From the NCBI GenBank assembly GCA_033782935.1, contig JAWQEG010000486.1:1550001-1614000 (forward strand): 64,000 nt of DNA, read 5' to 3'. A program made the position numbers and the translations under genes. The notes under the pieces are model-generated. The model had not been told where the DNA came from and ran no database searches. It saw nothing but the letters and a program-made list of their open reading frames with translations. Position 1 is the first letter of the stretch; each line of letters begins with the position of its first letter. Source of the DNA: Petrolisthes cinctipes. Taxonomy: Eukaryota; Arthropoda; Malacostraca; Decapoda; Porcellanidae. Shown here piece by piece: positions 13,220 through 26,683 of this stretch.

Positions 13220-14711
13220 ATTTTTAGCATGTTTTTAGCCTATATTTTGAAAATATTCTAGCACTGTACAGATTGCTTCTGGGACCCCAAAATATTGAAT
13301 TTTCGGGTGTTTTGAGCCTGAATTTGAGATATAAACGGGTACAGAAGATACATGCACATATTGACTTTGGGCACCTAAAAGATCGATTTTCAGTATGTTT
13401 TTGGCCTGTATTTTGAAAATACTCTAACACGGAGTAGGCATGTACAGATACCTTCTGGGACCTCTAAATATCGAATTTTCGGGTGTTTTGGGACTGAATT
13501 TGAGATATCGATTTTTTGGCACCTAAAATGTCGATTTTTAGCATGTTTTTAGCCTATATTTTGAAAATATTCTAGCACTGTGTAGGCATGTACAGATTGC
13601 TTCTGGGACCCCAAAATATTGAATTTTCGGGTGTTTTGAGCCTGAATTTGAGATATAAACGGATACAGAAGATACATGCACATATTGACTTTGGGCATCT
13701 AAAATATCGATTTTCAGTATTTTTTTGTCCTGTATTTTGAAAATACTCTAACACAGAGTAGGCATGTACAGATTGCTTCTGGGACCCCAAAATATTGAAT
13801 TTTCGGGTGTTTTGAGCCTGAATTTGAGATATAAACGGGTACTGAAGATGCATGCACATATCGACTTTTGTGCACCTAAAAGATCGATTTTCAGTATGTT
13901 TTGAGCATGTATTTTGAAAATACTCTAACACGGAGTAGGCATGTACAGATCGCTTCTGGGACCCCTAAATATCGAATTTTCGGGTGTTTTGGGACTGAGT
14001 TTGAGATATCGACTTTTTGGCACCTAAAAGATCGATTTTTAGCATGTTTTTAGCCTATATTTTGAAAATATTCTAGCACTGTGTAGGCATGTACAGATTG
14101 CTTCTGGGACCCCAAAATATTGAATTTTCGGGTGTTTTGAGCCTGAATTTGAGATATAAACGGGTACAGAAGATACATGCACATATTGACTTTGGGCACC
14201 AAAAATATCGATTTTCAGCATGTTTTGGGCCTGAATTTTGAAAATACTCTAACACTGAGTAGGCATGTACAGATCGCTTCTGGGACCCCAAAATATCGAA
14301 TTTTCGGGTGTTTAGGGCCAGAATTTGAGATATAAACGGGTACAGAAGATGCATGCACATATCGACTTTTGGGCACCTAAAAGATCGATTTTCAGTATGT
14401 TTTTGGCCTGCATTTTGAAAATACTCTAACACGGAGTAGGCATGTACAGACACCTTCTGGGACCTCTAAATATCGAATTTTCCGGTGTTTTGGGACTGAA
14501 TTTGAGATATCGATTTTTTGGCACCTAAAATGTCGATTTTTTGCATGTTTTTAGCCTATATTTTGAAAATATTCTAGCACTGTGTAGGCATGTACAGATT
14601 GCTTCTAGGACCCCAAAATATTGAATTTTCGGGTGTTTTGAGCCTGAATTTGAGATATAAACGGGTACAGAAGATACATGCACATATTGACTTTGGGCAT
14701 CTAAAATATCG

Positions 14712-16372
14712 ATTTTCAGCATGTTTTGGGCCTGTATTTTGAAAATACTCTAACACTGAGTAGGCATGTACAAATTGCTTCTGGGACCCCAAAATATTGA
14801 ATTTTCGGGTGTTTTGAGCCTGAATTTGAGATATAAACGGGTACAGAAGATGCATGCACATATCGACTTTTGTGCACCTAAAAGATCGATTTTCAGTATG
14901 TTTTGAGCATGTATTTTGAAAATACTCTAACACGGAGTAGGCATGTACAGATCGCTTCTGGGACCCCTAAATATCGAATTTTCGGGTGTTTTGGGACTGA
15001 ATTTGAGATATCGACTTTTTGGCACCTAAAAGATCGATTTTTAGCATGTTTTTAGCCTATATTTTGAAAATATTCTAGCACTGTACAGATTGCTTCTGGG
15101 ACCCCAAAATATTGAATTTTCGGGTGTTTTGAGCCTGAATTTGAGATATAAACGGGTACAGAAGATACATGCACATATTGACTTTGGGCACCAAAAATAT
15201 CGATTTTCAGCATGTTTTGGGCCTGAATTTTGAAAATACTCTAACACGGAGTAGGCATGTACAGATCGCTTCTGGGACCCCAAAATATCGAATTTTCGGG
15301 TGTGTTTTGAGCCTGAATTTGAGATATAAACGGGTACAGAAGATACATGCACATATTGTCTTTGGGCACCAAAAATATCGATTTTCAGCATGTTTTTAGC
15401 CTGAATTTTGAAAATACTCTAACACGGAGTAGGCATGTACAGATCGCTTCTGGGACCCCAAAATATTGAATTTTCGGGTGTTTTGAGCCTGAATTTGAGA
15501 TATAAACGGGTACTGAAGATGCATGCACATATCGACTTTTGTGCACCTAAAAGATCGATTTTCAGTATGTTTTGAGCATGTATTTTGAAAATACTCTAAC
15601 ACGGAGTAGGCATGTACAGATCGCTTCTGGGACCCCTAAATATCGAATTTTCGGGTGTTTTGGGACTGAATTTGAGATATCGACTTTTTGGCACCTAAAA
15701 GATCGATTTTTAGCATGTTTTTAGCCTATATTTTGAAAATATTCCAGCACTGTACAGATTGCTTCTGGGACCCCAAAATATTGAATTTTCGGGTGTTTTG
15801 AGCCTGAATTTGAGATATAAACGGGTACAGAAGATACATGCACATATTGACTTTGGGCACCAAAAATATCGATTTTCAGCATGTTTTGGGCCTGAATTTT
15901 GAAAATACTCTAACATGGAGTAGGCATGTACAGATCGCTTCTGGGACCCCAAAATATCGAATTTTCGGGTGTTTAGCGCCAGACTTTGAGATATAAACGG
16001 GTACAGAAGATGCAAGCACATATCGACTTTTGGGAACCTAAAAGATCGATTTTCAGTATGTTTTTGGCCTGTATTTTGAAAATACTCTAACACGGAGTAG
16101 GCATGTACATATACCTTCTGGGACCTCTAAATATCGAATTTTCGGGTGTTTTGGGACTGAATTTGAGATATCGATTTTTTGGCACCTAAAATGTCGATTT
16201 TCAGCATGTTTTTAGCCTATATTTTGAAAATATTCTAGCACTGTGTAGGCATGTACAGATTGCTTCTGGGACCCCAAAATATTGAATTTTCGGGTGTTTT
16301 GAGCCTGAATTTGAGATATAAACGGGTACAGAAGATACATGCACATATTGACTTTGGGCATCTAAAATATCG
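14712..16372 (+). repeat. 1661-bp 10-mer HOR, copy 1
   Basis: Ten monomers beginning with a D monomer. It includes one 178-bp monomer with an extra GT (CGGGTGTGTTTTGAGCC) and two 166-bp monomers with the 10-bp deletion. Private marks are ATATTGTCTTTGGG, TGCAAGCACATATCG, GTTTAGCGCCAGA and GTACATATACC. It corresponds to about 3.45-4.94 kb of the left segment. Confidence 0.86.
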
Positions 16373-18033
16373 ATTTTCAGCATGTTTTGGGCCTGTATTT
16401 TGAAAATACTCTAACACTGAGTAGGCATGTACAGATTGCTTCTGGGACCCCAAAATATTGAATTTTCGGGTGTTTTGAGCCTGAATTTGAGATATAAACG
16501 GGTACAGAAGATGCATGCACATATCGACTTTTGTGCACCTAAAAGATCGATTTTCAGTATGTTTTGAGCATGTATTTTGAAAATACTCTAACACGGAGTA
16601 GGCATGTACAGATCGCTTCTGGGACCCCTAAATATCGAATTTTCGGGTGTTTTGGGACTGAATTTGAGATATCGACTTTTTGGCACCTAAAAGATCGATT
16701 TTTAGCATGTTTTTAGCCTATATTTTGAAAATATTCTAGCACTGTACAGATTGCTTCTGGGACCCCAAAATATTGAATTTTCGGGTGTTTTGAGCCTGAA
16801 TTTGAGATATAAACGGGTACAGAAGATACATGCACATATTGACTTTGGGCACCAAAAATATCGATTTTCAGCATGTTTTGGGCCTGAATTTTGAAAATAC
16901 TCTAACACGGAGTAGGCATGTACAGATCGCTTCTGGGACCCCAAAATATCGAATTTTCGGGTGTGTTTTGAGCCTGAATTTGAGATATAAACGGGTACAG
17001 AAGATACATGCACATATTGTCTTTGGGCACCAAAAATATCGATTTTCAGCATGTTTTTAGCCTGAATTTTGAAAATACTCTAACACGGAGTAGGCATGTA
17101 CAGATCGCTTCTGGGACCCCAAAATATTGAATTTTCGGGTGTTTTGAGCCTGAATTTGAGATATAAACGGGTACTGAAGATGCATGCACATATCGACTTT
17201 TGTGCACCTAAAAGATCGATTTTCAGTATGTTTTGAGCATGTATTTTGAAAATACTCTAACACGGAGTAGGCATGTACAGATCGCTTCTGGGACCCCTAA
17301 ATATCGAATTTTCGGGTGTTTTGGGACTGAATTTGAGATATCGACTTTTTGGCACCTAAAAGATCGATTTTTAGCATGTTTTTAGCCTATATTTTGAAAA
17401 TATTCCAGCACTGTACAGATTGCTTCTGGGACCCCAAAATATTGAATTTTCGGGTGTTTTGAGCCTGAATTTGAGATATAAACGGGTACAGAAGATACAT
17501 GCACATATTGACTTTGGGCACCAAAAATATCGATTTTCAGCATGTTTTGGGCCTGAATTTTGAAAATACTCTAACATGGAGTAGGCATGTACAGATCGCT
17601 TCTGGGACCCCAAAATATCGAATTTTCGGGTGTTTAGCGCCAGAATTTGAGATATAAACGGGTACAGAAGATGCAAGCACATATCGACTTTTGGGAACCT
17701 AAAAGATCGATTTTCAGTATGTTTTTGGCCTGTATTTTGAAAATACTCTAACACGGAGTAGGCATGTACATATACCTTCTGGGACCTCTAAATATCGAAT
17801 TTTCGGGTGTTTTGGGACTGAATTTGAGATATCGATTTTTTGGCACCTAAAATGTCGATTTTCAGCATGTTTTTAGCCTATATTTTGAAAATATTCTAGC
17901 ACTGTGTAGGCATGTACAGATTGCTTCTGGGACCCCAAAATATTGAATTTTCGGGTGTTTTGAGCCTGAATTTGAGATATAAACGGGTACAGAAGATACA
18001 TGCACATATTGACTTTGGGCACCAAAAATATCG
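16373..18033 (+). repeat. 1661-bp 10-mer HOR, copy 2
   Basis: Tandem duplicate of 14712-16372 at exactly +1661, with the same private marks. Few differences are visible: CAAATTGC near 14771 is CAGATTGC here, and GCCAGACTTTGAG near 15977 is GCCAGAATTTGAG here. The final monomer ends CACCAAAAATATCG here and CATCTAAAATATCG in copy 1, which locates the crossover inside that monomer. Confidence 0.86.
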
Positions 18034-19527
18034 ATTTTCAGCATGTTTTGGGCCTGAATTTTGAAAATACTCTAACACTGAGTAGGCATGTACAGATCGC
18101 TTCTGGGACCCCAAAATATCGAATTTTCGGGTGTTTAGGGCCAGAATTTGAGATATAAACGGGTACAGAAGATGCATGCACATATCGACTTTTGGGCACC
18201 TAAAAGATCGATTTTCAGTATGTTTTTGGCCTGCATTTTGAAAATACTCTAACACGGAGTAGGCATGTACAGACACCTTCTGGGACCTCTAAATATCGAA
18301 TTTTCCGGTGTTTTGGGACTGAATTTGAGATATCGATTTTTTGGCACCTAAAATGTCGATTTTTTGCATGTTTTTAGCCTATATTTTGAAAATATTCTAG
18401 CACTGTCTAGGCATGTACAGATTGCTTCTGGGACCCCAAAATATTGAATTTTCGGGTGTTTTGAGCCTGAATTTGAGATATAAACGGGTACTGAAGATGC
18501 ATGCACATATCGACTTTTGTGCACCTAAAAGATCGATTTTCAGTATGTTTTGAGCATGTATTTTGAAAATACTCTAACACGGAGTAGGCATGTACAGATC
18601 GCTTCTGGGACCCCTAAATATCGAATTTTCGGGTGTTTTGGGACTGAATTTGAGATATCGACTTTTTGGCACCTAAAAGATCGATTTTTAGCATGTTTTT
18701 AGCCTATATTTTGAAAATATTCTAGCACTGTACAGATTGCTTCTGGGACCCCAAAATATTGAATTTTCGGGTGTTTTGAGCCTGAATTTGATATATAAAC
18801 GGGTACAGAAGATACATGCACATATTGACTTTGGGCACCAAAAATATCGATTTTCAGCATGTTTTGGGCCTGAATTTTGAAAATACTCTAACACGGAGTA
18901 GGCATGTACAGATCGCTTCTGGGACCCCAAAATATCGAATTTTCGGGTGTGTTTTGAGCCTGAATTTGAGATATAAACGGGTACAGAAGATACATGCACA
19001 TATTGACTTTGGGCACCAAAAATATCGATTTTCAGCATGTTTTTAGCCTGAATTTTGAAAATACTCTAACACTGAGTAGGCATGTACAGATTGCTTCTGG
19101 GACCCCAAAATATTGAATTTTCGGGTGTTTTGAGCCTGAATTTGAGATATAAACGGGTACTGAAGATGCATGCACATATCGACTTTTGTGCACCTAAAAG
19201 ATCGATTTTCAGTATGTTTTGAGCATGTATCTTGAAAATACTCTAACACGGAGTAGGCATGTACAGATCGCTTCTGGGACCCCTAAATATCGAATTTTCG
19301 GGTGTTTGGGACTGAATTTGAGATATCGACTTTTTGGCACCTAAAAGATCGATTTTTAGCATGTTTTTAGCCTATATTTTGAAAATATTCTAGCACTGAG
19401 TAGGCATGTACAGATTGCTTCTGGGACCCCAAAATATTGAATTTTCGGGTGTTTTGAGCCTGAATTTGAGATATTAACGGGTACAGAAGATACATGCACA
19501 TATTGACTTTGGGCACCAAAAATATCG

Positions 19528-20353
19528 ATTTTCAGCATGTTTTGGGCCTGAATTTTGAAAATACTCTAACACGGAGTAGGCATGTACAGATCGCTTCTGG
19601 GACCCCAAAATATCGAATTTTCGGGTGTTTATGGCCAGAATTTGAGATATAAACGGGTACAAAAGATGCAGGCTCATATCGACTTTTGGGCACCTAAAAG
19701 ATCGATTTTCAGTATGTTTTTGGCTTGTATTTTGAAAATACTCTAACACGGAGTAGGCATGTACAGATACCTTCTGGGACCTCTAAATAGCGAATTTACG
19801 GGTGTTTTGGGACTGAATTTGAGATTTCGATTTTTTGGCACCTAAAATGTCGATTTTTAGCATGTTTTTAGCCTATATTTTGAAAATATTCTAGCACTGT
19901 GTAGGCATGTACAGATTGCTTCTGGGACCCCAAAATATTGAATTTTCGGGTGTTTTGAGCCTGAATTTGAGATATAAACGGGTACAGAAGATACATGCAC
20001 ATATTGACTTTGGGCATCTAAAATATCGATTTTCAGCATGTTTTTGGCCTGTATTTTGAAAATACTCTAACACTGAGTAGGCATGTACAGATTGCTTCTG
20101 GGACCCCAAAATATTGAATTTTCGGGTGTTTTGAGCCTGAATTTGAGATATAAACGGGTACTGAAGATGCATGCACATATCGACTTTTGTGCACCTAAAA
20201 GATCGATTTTCAGTATGTTTTGAGCATGTATTTTGAAAATACTCTAACACGGAGTAGGCATGTACTGATCGCTTCTGGGACCTATAAATATCGAATTTTC
20301 GGGTGTTTTGGGACTGAATTTGAGATATCGACTTTTTGGCACCTAAAAGATCG
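19528..20353 (+). repeat. 826-bp 5-monomer block, extra out-of-order copy
   Basis: Five monomers (177, 148, 176, 177, 148 bp) identical in order and private marks (TGCAGGCTCAT, CTAAATAGCGAATTTACGG, GACCTATAAATA) to 21709-22534 (+2181) and to 7292-8117 in the left segment. In the left segment this block follows the 5.94-7.29 kb block once. Here it appears both before and after that block's copy, leaving a partial 2181-bp tandem duplication. Confidence 0.82.
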
Positions 20354-23300
20354 ATTTTTAGCATGTTTTTAGCCTATATTTTGAAAATATTCTAGCACTG
20401 TGTAGGCATGTACAGATTGCTTCTGGGACCCCAAAATATTGAATTTTCGGGTGTGTTTTGAGCCTGAATTTGAGATATAAACGGGTACAGAAGATACATG
20501 CACATATTGACTTTGGGCACCAAAAATATCGATTTTCAGCATGTTTTGGGCCTGTATTATGAAAATACTCTAACACGGAGTAGGCATGTACAGATCGCTT
20601 CTGGGACCCAAAAATATCGAATTTTCGGGTTTTTAGGGCCAGAATTTGAGATATAAACGGGTACAGAAGATGCATGCACATATCGACTTTTGGGCACCTA
20701 AAAGATCGATTTTCAGTATGTTTTTGGCTTGTATTTTGAAAATACTCTAACACGGAGTAGGCATGTACAGATACCTTCTGGGACCTCTAAATATCGAATT
20801 TTCGGGTGTTTTGGGACTGAATTTGAGATATCGATTTTTTGGCACCTAAAATGTCGATTTTTAGCTTGTTTTAAGCCTATATTTTGAAAATATTCTAGCA
20901 CTGTGTAGGCATGTACAGATTGCTTCTGGGACCCCAAAATATTGAATTTTCGGGTGTTTTGTGCCTGAATTTGAGATATAAATGGGTACAGAAGATACAT
21001 GCACATATTGACTTTGGGCATCTAAAATATCGATTTTCAGCATGTTTTGGGCCTGTATTTTGAAAATACTCTAACACTGAGTAGGCATGTACAGATTGCT
21101 TCTGGGACCCCAAAATATTGAATTTTCGGGTGTTTTGAGCCTGAATTTGAGATATAAACGGGTACTGAAGATGCATGCACATATCGACTTTTGTGCACCT
21201 AAAAGATCGATTTTCAGTATGTTTTGAGCATGTATTTTTAAAATACTCTAACACGGAGTAGGCATGTACAGATCGCTTCTGGGACCCCTAAATATCGAAT
21301 TTTCGGGTGTTTGGGACTGAATTTGAGATATCGACTTTTTGGCACCTAAAAGATCGATTTTTAGCATGTTTTTAGCCTATATTTTGAAAATATTCTAGCA
21401 CTGAGTAGGCATGTACAGATTGCTTCTGGGACCCCAAAATATTGAATTTTCGGGTGTTTTGAGCCTGAATTTGAGATATTAACGGGTACAGAAGATACAT
21501 GCACATATTGACTTTGGGCATCTAAAATATCGATTTTCAGCATGTTTTGGGCCTGTATTTTGAAAATACTCTAACACTGAGTAGGCATGTACAGATTGCT
21601 TCTGGGACCCCAAAATATTGAATTTTCGGGTGTTTTGAGATTGAATTTGAGATATAAACGGGTACAGAAGATACATGCACATATTGACTTTGGGCACCAA
21701 AAATATCGATTTTCAGCATGTTTTGGGCCTGAATTTTGAAAATACTCTAACACGGAGTAGGCATGTACAGATCGCTTCTGGGACCCCAAAATATCGAATT
21801 TTCGGGTGTTTATGGCCAGAATTTGAGATATAAACGGGTACAAAAGATGCAGGCTCATATCGACTTTTGGGCACCTAAAAGATCGATTTTCAGTATGTTT
21901 TTGGCTTGTATTTTGAAAATACTCTAACACGGAGTAGGCATGTACAGATACCTTCTGGGACCTCTAAATAGCGAATTTACGGGTGTTTTGGGACTGAATT
22001 TGAGATATCGATTTTTTGGCACCTAAAATGTCGATTTTTAGCATGTTTTTAGCCTATATTTTGAAAATATTCTAGCACTGTGTAGGCATGTACAGATTGC
22101 TTCTGGGACCCCAAAATATTGAATTTTCGGGTGTTTTGAGCCTGAATTTGAGATATAAACGGGTACAGAAGATACATGCACATATTGACTTTGGGCATCT
22201 AAAATATCGATTTTCAACATGTTTTTGGCCTGTATTTTGAAAATACTCTAACACTGAGTAGGCATGTACAGATTGCTTCTGGGACCCCAAAATATTGAAT
22301 TTTCGGGTGTTTTGAGCCTGAATTTGAGATATAAACGGGTACTGAAGATGCATGCACATATCGACTTTTGTGCACCTAAAAGATCGATTTTCAGTATGTT
22401 TTGAGCATGTATTTTGAAAATACTCTAACACGGAGTAGGCATGTACTGATCGCTTCTGGGACCTATAAATATCGAATTTTCGGGTGTTTTGGGACTGAAT
22501 TTGAGATATCGACTTTTTGGCACCTAAAAGATCGATTTTTAGCATGTTTTTAGCCTATATTTTGAAAATATTCTAGCACTGAGTAGGCATGTACAGATTG
22601 CTTCTGGGACCCCAAAATATTGAATTTTCTTGTGTTTTGAGCCTGAATTTGAGATATAAACGGGTACAGAAGATTCATGCACATATTGACTTTGGGCACC
22701 AAAAATATCGATTTTCAGCATGTTTTGGGCCTGAATTTTGAAAATACTCTAACACGGAGTAGGCATGTACAGATCGCTTCTGGGACCCCAAAATATCGAA
22801 TTTTCGGGTGTTTTGAGCCTGAATTTGAGATATAAACGGGTACTGAAGATGCATGCACATATCGACTTTTGTGCACCTAAAAGATCGATTTTCAGTATGT
22901 TTTTGGCCTGTATTTTGAAAATACTCTAACACGGAGTAGGCATGTACAGATACCTTCTGGGACCTCTAAATATCGAATTTTCGGGTGTTTTGGGACTGAA
23001 TTTGAGATATCGATTTTTTGGCACCTAAAATGTCGATTTTCAGCATGTTTTTAGCCTATATTTTGAAAATATTCTAGCACTGTGTAGGCATGTACAGATT
23101 GCTTCTGGGACCCCAAAATATTGAATTTTCGGGTGTGTTTTGAGCCTGAATTTGAGATATAAACGGGTACAGAAGATACATGCACATATTGACTTTGGGC
23201 ATCTAAAATATCGATTTTCAGCATGTTTTGGGCCTGTATTATGAAAATACTCTAACACGGAGTAGGCATGTACAGATCGCTTCTGGGACCCAAAAATATC

Positions 23301-24018
23301 GAATTTTCGGGTTTTTAGGGCCAGAATTTGAGATATAAACGGGTACAGAAGATGCATGCACATATCGACTTTTGGGCACCTAAAAGATCGATTTTCAGTA
23401 TGTTTTTGGCTTGTATTTTGAAAATACTCTAACACCTTCTGGGACCTCTAAATATCGAATTTTCGGGTGTTTTGGGACTGAATTTGAGATATCGATTTTT
23501 TGGCACCTAAAATGTCGATTTTTAGCTTGTTTTAAGCCTATATTTTGAAAATATTCTAGCACTGTGTAGGCATGTACAGATTGCTTCTGGGACCCCAAAA
23601 TATTGAATTTTCGGGTGTTTTGAGCCTGAATTTGAGATATAAACGGGTACAGAAGATACATGCACATATTGACTTTGGGCATCTAAAATATCGATTTTCA
23701 GCATGTTTTGGGCCTGTATTTTGAAAATACTCTAACACTGAGTAGGCATGTACAGATTGCTTCTGGGACCCCAAAATATTGAATTTTCGGGTGTTTTGAG
23801 CCTGAATTTGAGATATAAACGGGTACTGAAGATGCATGCACATATCGACTTTTGTGCACCTAAAAGATCGATTTTCAGTATGTTTTGAGCATGTATTTTG
23901 AAAATACTCTAACACGGAGTAGGCATGTACAGATCGCTTCTGGGACCCCTAAATATCGATTTTTCGTGTGTTTTGGGACTGAATTTGAGATATCGACTTT
24001 TTGGCACCTAAAAGATCG
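20354..24018 (+). repeat. 3665-bp block, copy 2
   Basis: Collinear with 5937-9601 at a constant +14417. Copy-specific changes include TTCTTGTGTTTTGAG near 22627 (TTCGGGTG in copy 1), TTCAACATG near 22215 and GATTTTTCGTGTG near 23957. The 21-bp deletion is retained at 23435/23436. Immediately upstream the two copies diverge, so the duplication edge lies close to 5.9 kb and 20.3 kb. Confidence 0.88.
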
Positions 24019-24519
24019 ATTTTTAGCATGTTTTTAGCCTATATTTTGAAAATATTCTAGCACTGAGTAGGCATGTACAGATTGCTTCTGGGACCCCAAA
24101 ATATTGAATTTTCGGGTGTTTTGAGCCTGAATTTGAGATATAAACGGGTACAGAAGATTCATGCACATATTGACTTTAGGCACCAAAAATATCGATTTTC
24201 AGCATGTTTTGGGCCTGAATTTTGAAAATACTCTAACACGGAGTAGGCATGTACAGATCGCTTCTGGGACCCCAAAATATCGAATTTTCGGGTGTTTTGA
24301 GCCTGAATTTGAGATATAAACGGGTACTGAAGATGCATGCACATATCGACTTTTGTGCACCTAAAAGATCGATTTTCAGTATGTTTTGAGCATGTATTTT
24401 GAAATTACTCTAACACGGAGTAGGCATGTACAGATCGCTTCTGGGACCCCTAAATATCGAATTTTCGGGTGTTTTGGGACTGAATTTGAGATATCGACTT
24501 TTTGGCACCTAAAAGATCG
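24019..24519 (+). repeat. 501-bp trimer, F - A/D hybrid - E
   Basis: Three monomers of 176, 177 and 148 bp. The middle one begins as class A (CTGAATTTTGAAAATAC) and ends as class D (TACTGAAGATG, CTTTTGTGCACC), so the hexamer has collapsed to a trimer through a crossover between homologous positions of A and D. It separates the left mosaic from the hexamer run. Confidence 0.85.
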
Positions 24520-25511
24520 ATTTTTAGCATGTTTTTAGCCTATATTTTGACAATATTCTAGCAATGTACAGATTGCTTCTGGGACCCCAAAATATTGAAT
24601 TTTCGGGTGTTTTGAGCCTGAATTTGAGATATAAACGGGTACAGAAGATACATGCACATATTGACTTTGGGCACCAAAAATATCGATTTTCAGCATGTTT
24701 TGGGCCTGAATTCTGAAAATACTCTAACACGGAGTAGGCATGTACAGATCGCTTCTGGGACCCCAAAATATCGAATTTTCGGGTGTTTAGGGCCAGAATT
24801 TGAGATATAAACGGGTACAGAAGATGCATGCACATATCGACTTTTGGGCACCTAAAAGATCGATTTTCAGTATGTTTTTGGCTTGTATTTTGAAAATACT
24901 CTAACACGGAGTAGGCATGTACAGATACCTTCTGGGACCTCTAAATATCGAATTTTCGGGTGTTTTGGGACTGAATTTGAGATATCGATTTTTTGGCACC
25001 TAAAATATCGATTTTCAGCATGTTTTTAGCCTATATTTTGAAAATATTCTAGCACTGTGTAGGCATGTACAGATTGCTTCTGGGACCCCAAAATATTGAA
25101 TTTTCGGGTGTTTTGACCCTGAATTTGAGATATAAACGGGTACAGAAGATACATGCACATATTGACTTTGGGCATCTAAAATATCGATTTTCAGCATGTT
25201 TTGGGCCTGTATTTTGAAAATACTCTAACACTGAGTAGGCATGTACAGATTGCTTCTGGGACCCCAAAATATTGAATTTTCGGGTGTTTTGAGCCTGAAT
25301 TTGAGATATAAACGGGTACTGAAGATGCATGCACATATCGACTTTTGTGCACCTAAAAGATCGATTTTCAGTATGTTTTGAGCATGTATTTTGAAAATAC
25401 TCTAACACGGAGTAGGCATGTACAGATCGCTTCTGGGACCCCTAAATATCGAATTTTCGGGTGTTTTGGGACTGAATTTGAGATATCGACTTTTTGGCAC
25501 CTAAAAGATCG
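24520..25511 (+). repeat. Hexamer HOR unit, 992 bp
   Basis: F-A-B-C-D-E in canonical order. The F monomer carries the 10-bp deletion (GCAATGTACAG), giving 992 rather than 1002 bp. It is the first of four consecutive hexamers. Confidence 0.88.
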
Positions 25512-26507
25512 ATTTTTAGCATGTTTTTAGCCTATATTTTGAAAATATTCTAGCACTGATTGTACAGATTGCTTCTGGGACCCCAAAATATAGAATTTTC
25601 GGGTGTTTTGAGCCTGAATTTGAGATATAAACGGGTACAGAAGATACATGCACATATTGACTTTGGGCACCAAAAATATCGATTTTCAGCATGTTTTGGG
25701 CCTGAATTTTGAAAATACTCTAACACGGAGTAGGCATGTACAGATCGCTTCTGGGACCCCAAAATATCGAATTTTCGGGTGTTTAGGGCCAGAATTTGAG
25801 ATATAAACGGGTACAGAAGATGCATGCACATATCGACTTTTGGGCACCTAAAAGATCGATTTTCAGTATGTTTTTGGCTTGTATTTTGAAAATACTCTAA
25901 CACGGAGTAGGCATGTACAGATACCTTCTGGGACCTCTAAATATCGAATTTTCGGGTGTTTTGGGACTGAATTTGAGATATCGATTTTTTGGCACCTAAA
26001 ATATCGATTTTCAGCATGTTTTTAGCCTATATTTTGAAAATATTCTAGCACTGTGTAGGCATGTACAGATTGCTTCTGGGACCCCAAAATATTGAATTTT
26101 CGGGTGTTTTGACCCCGAATTTGAGATATAAACGGGAACAGAAGATACATGCACATATTGACTTTGGGCATCTAAAATATCGATTTTCAGCATGTTTTGG
26201 GCCTGTATTTTGAAAATACTCTAACACTGAGTAGGCATGTACAGATTGCTTCTGGGACCCCAAAATATTGAATTTTCGGGTGTTTTGAGCCTGAATTTGA
26301 GATATAATCGGGTACTGAAGATGCATGCACATATCGACTTTTGTGCACCTAAAAGATCGATTTTCAGTATGTTTTGAGCATGTATTTTGAAAATACTCTA
26401 ACACGGAGTAGGCATGTACAGATCGCTTCTGGGACCCCTAAATATCGAATTTTCGGGTGTTTTGGGACTGAATTTGAGATATCGACTTTTTGGCACCTAA
26501 ATGATCG
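25512..26507 (+). repeat. Hexamer HOR unit, 996 bp
   Basis: F-A-B-C-D-E. Its F monomer has a different, 6-bp deletion at the same site (CACTGATTGTACAG), hence 996 bp. It shares TTTTGACCC in class C with the preceding unit (TTTTGACCCTG there, TTTTGACCCCG here). Confidence 0.88.
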
Positions 26508-26683
26508 ATTTTTAGCATGTTTTTAGCCTATATTTTGAAAATATTCTAGCACTGAGTAGGCATGTACAGATTGCTTCTGGGACCCCAAAATATTGAATTT
26601 TCGGGTGTTTTGAGCCTGAATTTGAGATATAAACGGGTACAGAAGATACATGCACATATTGACTTTGGGCACCAAAAATATCG
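26508..26683 (+). repeat. Monomer class F exemplar (176 bp, long)
   Basis: First monomer of the cleanest hexamer. It starts ATTTTTAGCATGTTTTTAGCC, has the TATATTTTGAAAATATTC dyad, ATTGCTTC and ATATTGAATT (TG instead of CG), and ends with GACTTTGGGCACCAAAAATATCG. The last block (CACCAAAAATATCG) separates it from class C, which ends CATCTAAAATATCG. Many other F copies carry a 10-bp deletion giving GCACTGTACAG and a length of 166 bp. Confidence 0.9.

Larger units (their letters stand above)
9778..24018 (+). repeat. Left mosaic segment, expanded copy 2
   Basis: Second copy of the first 9.6 kb, extended to about 14.2 kb by internal tandem duplications of 1809 bp and 1661 bp and by an out-of-order extra copy of an 826-bp block. 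Base 9778 corresponds to base 1 and base 24018 to base 9601. Shared private variants tie the copies together: GTGTGTTTTGAGCC, TGCAGGCTCAT, GACCTATAAATA, and the 21-bp deletion leaving AACACCTTCTGGG. Intervening rearrangement (about 18.4-19.5 kb) mixes pieces equivalent to 3.8 kb and 6.9 kb. Confidence 0.78.
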
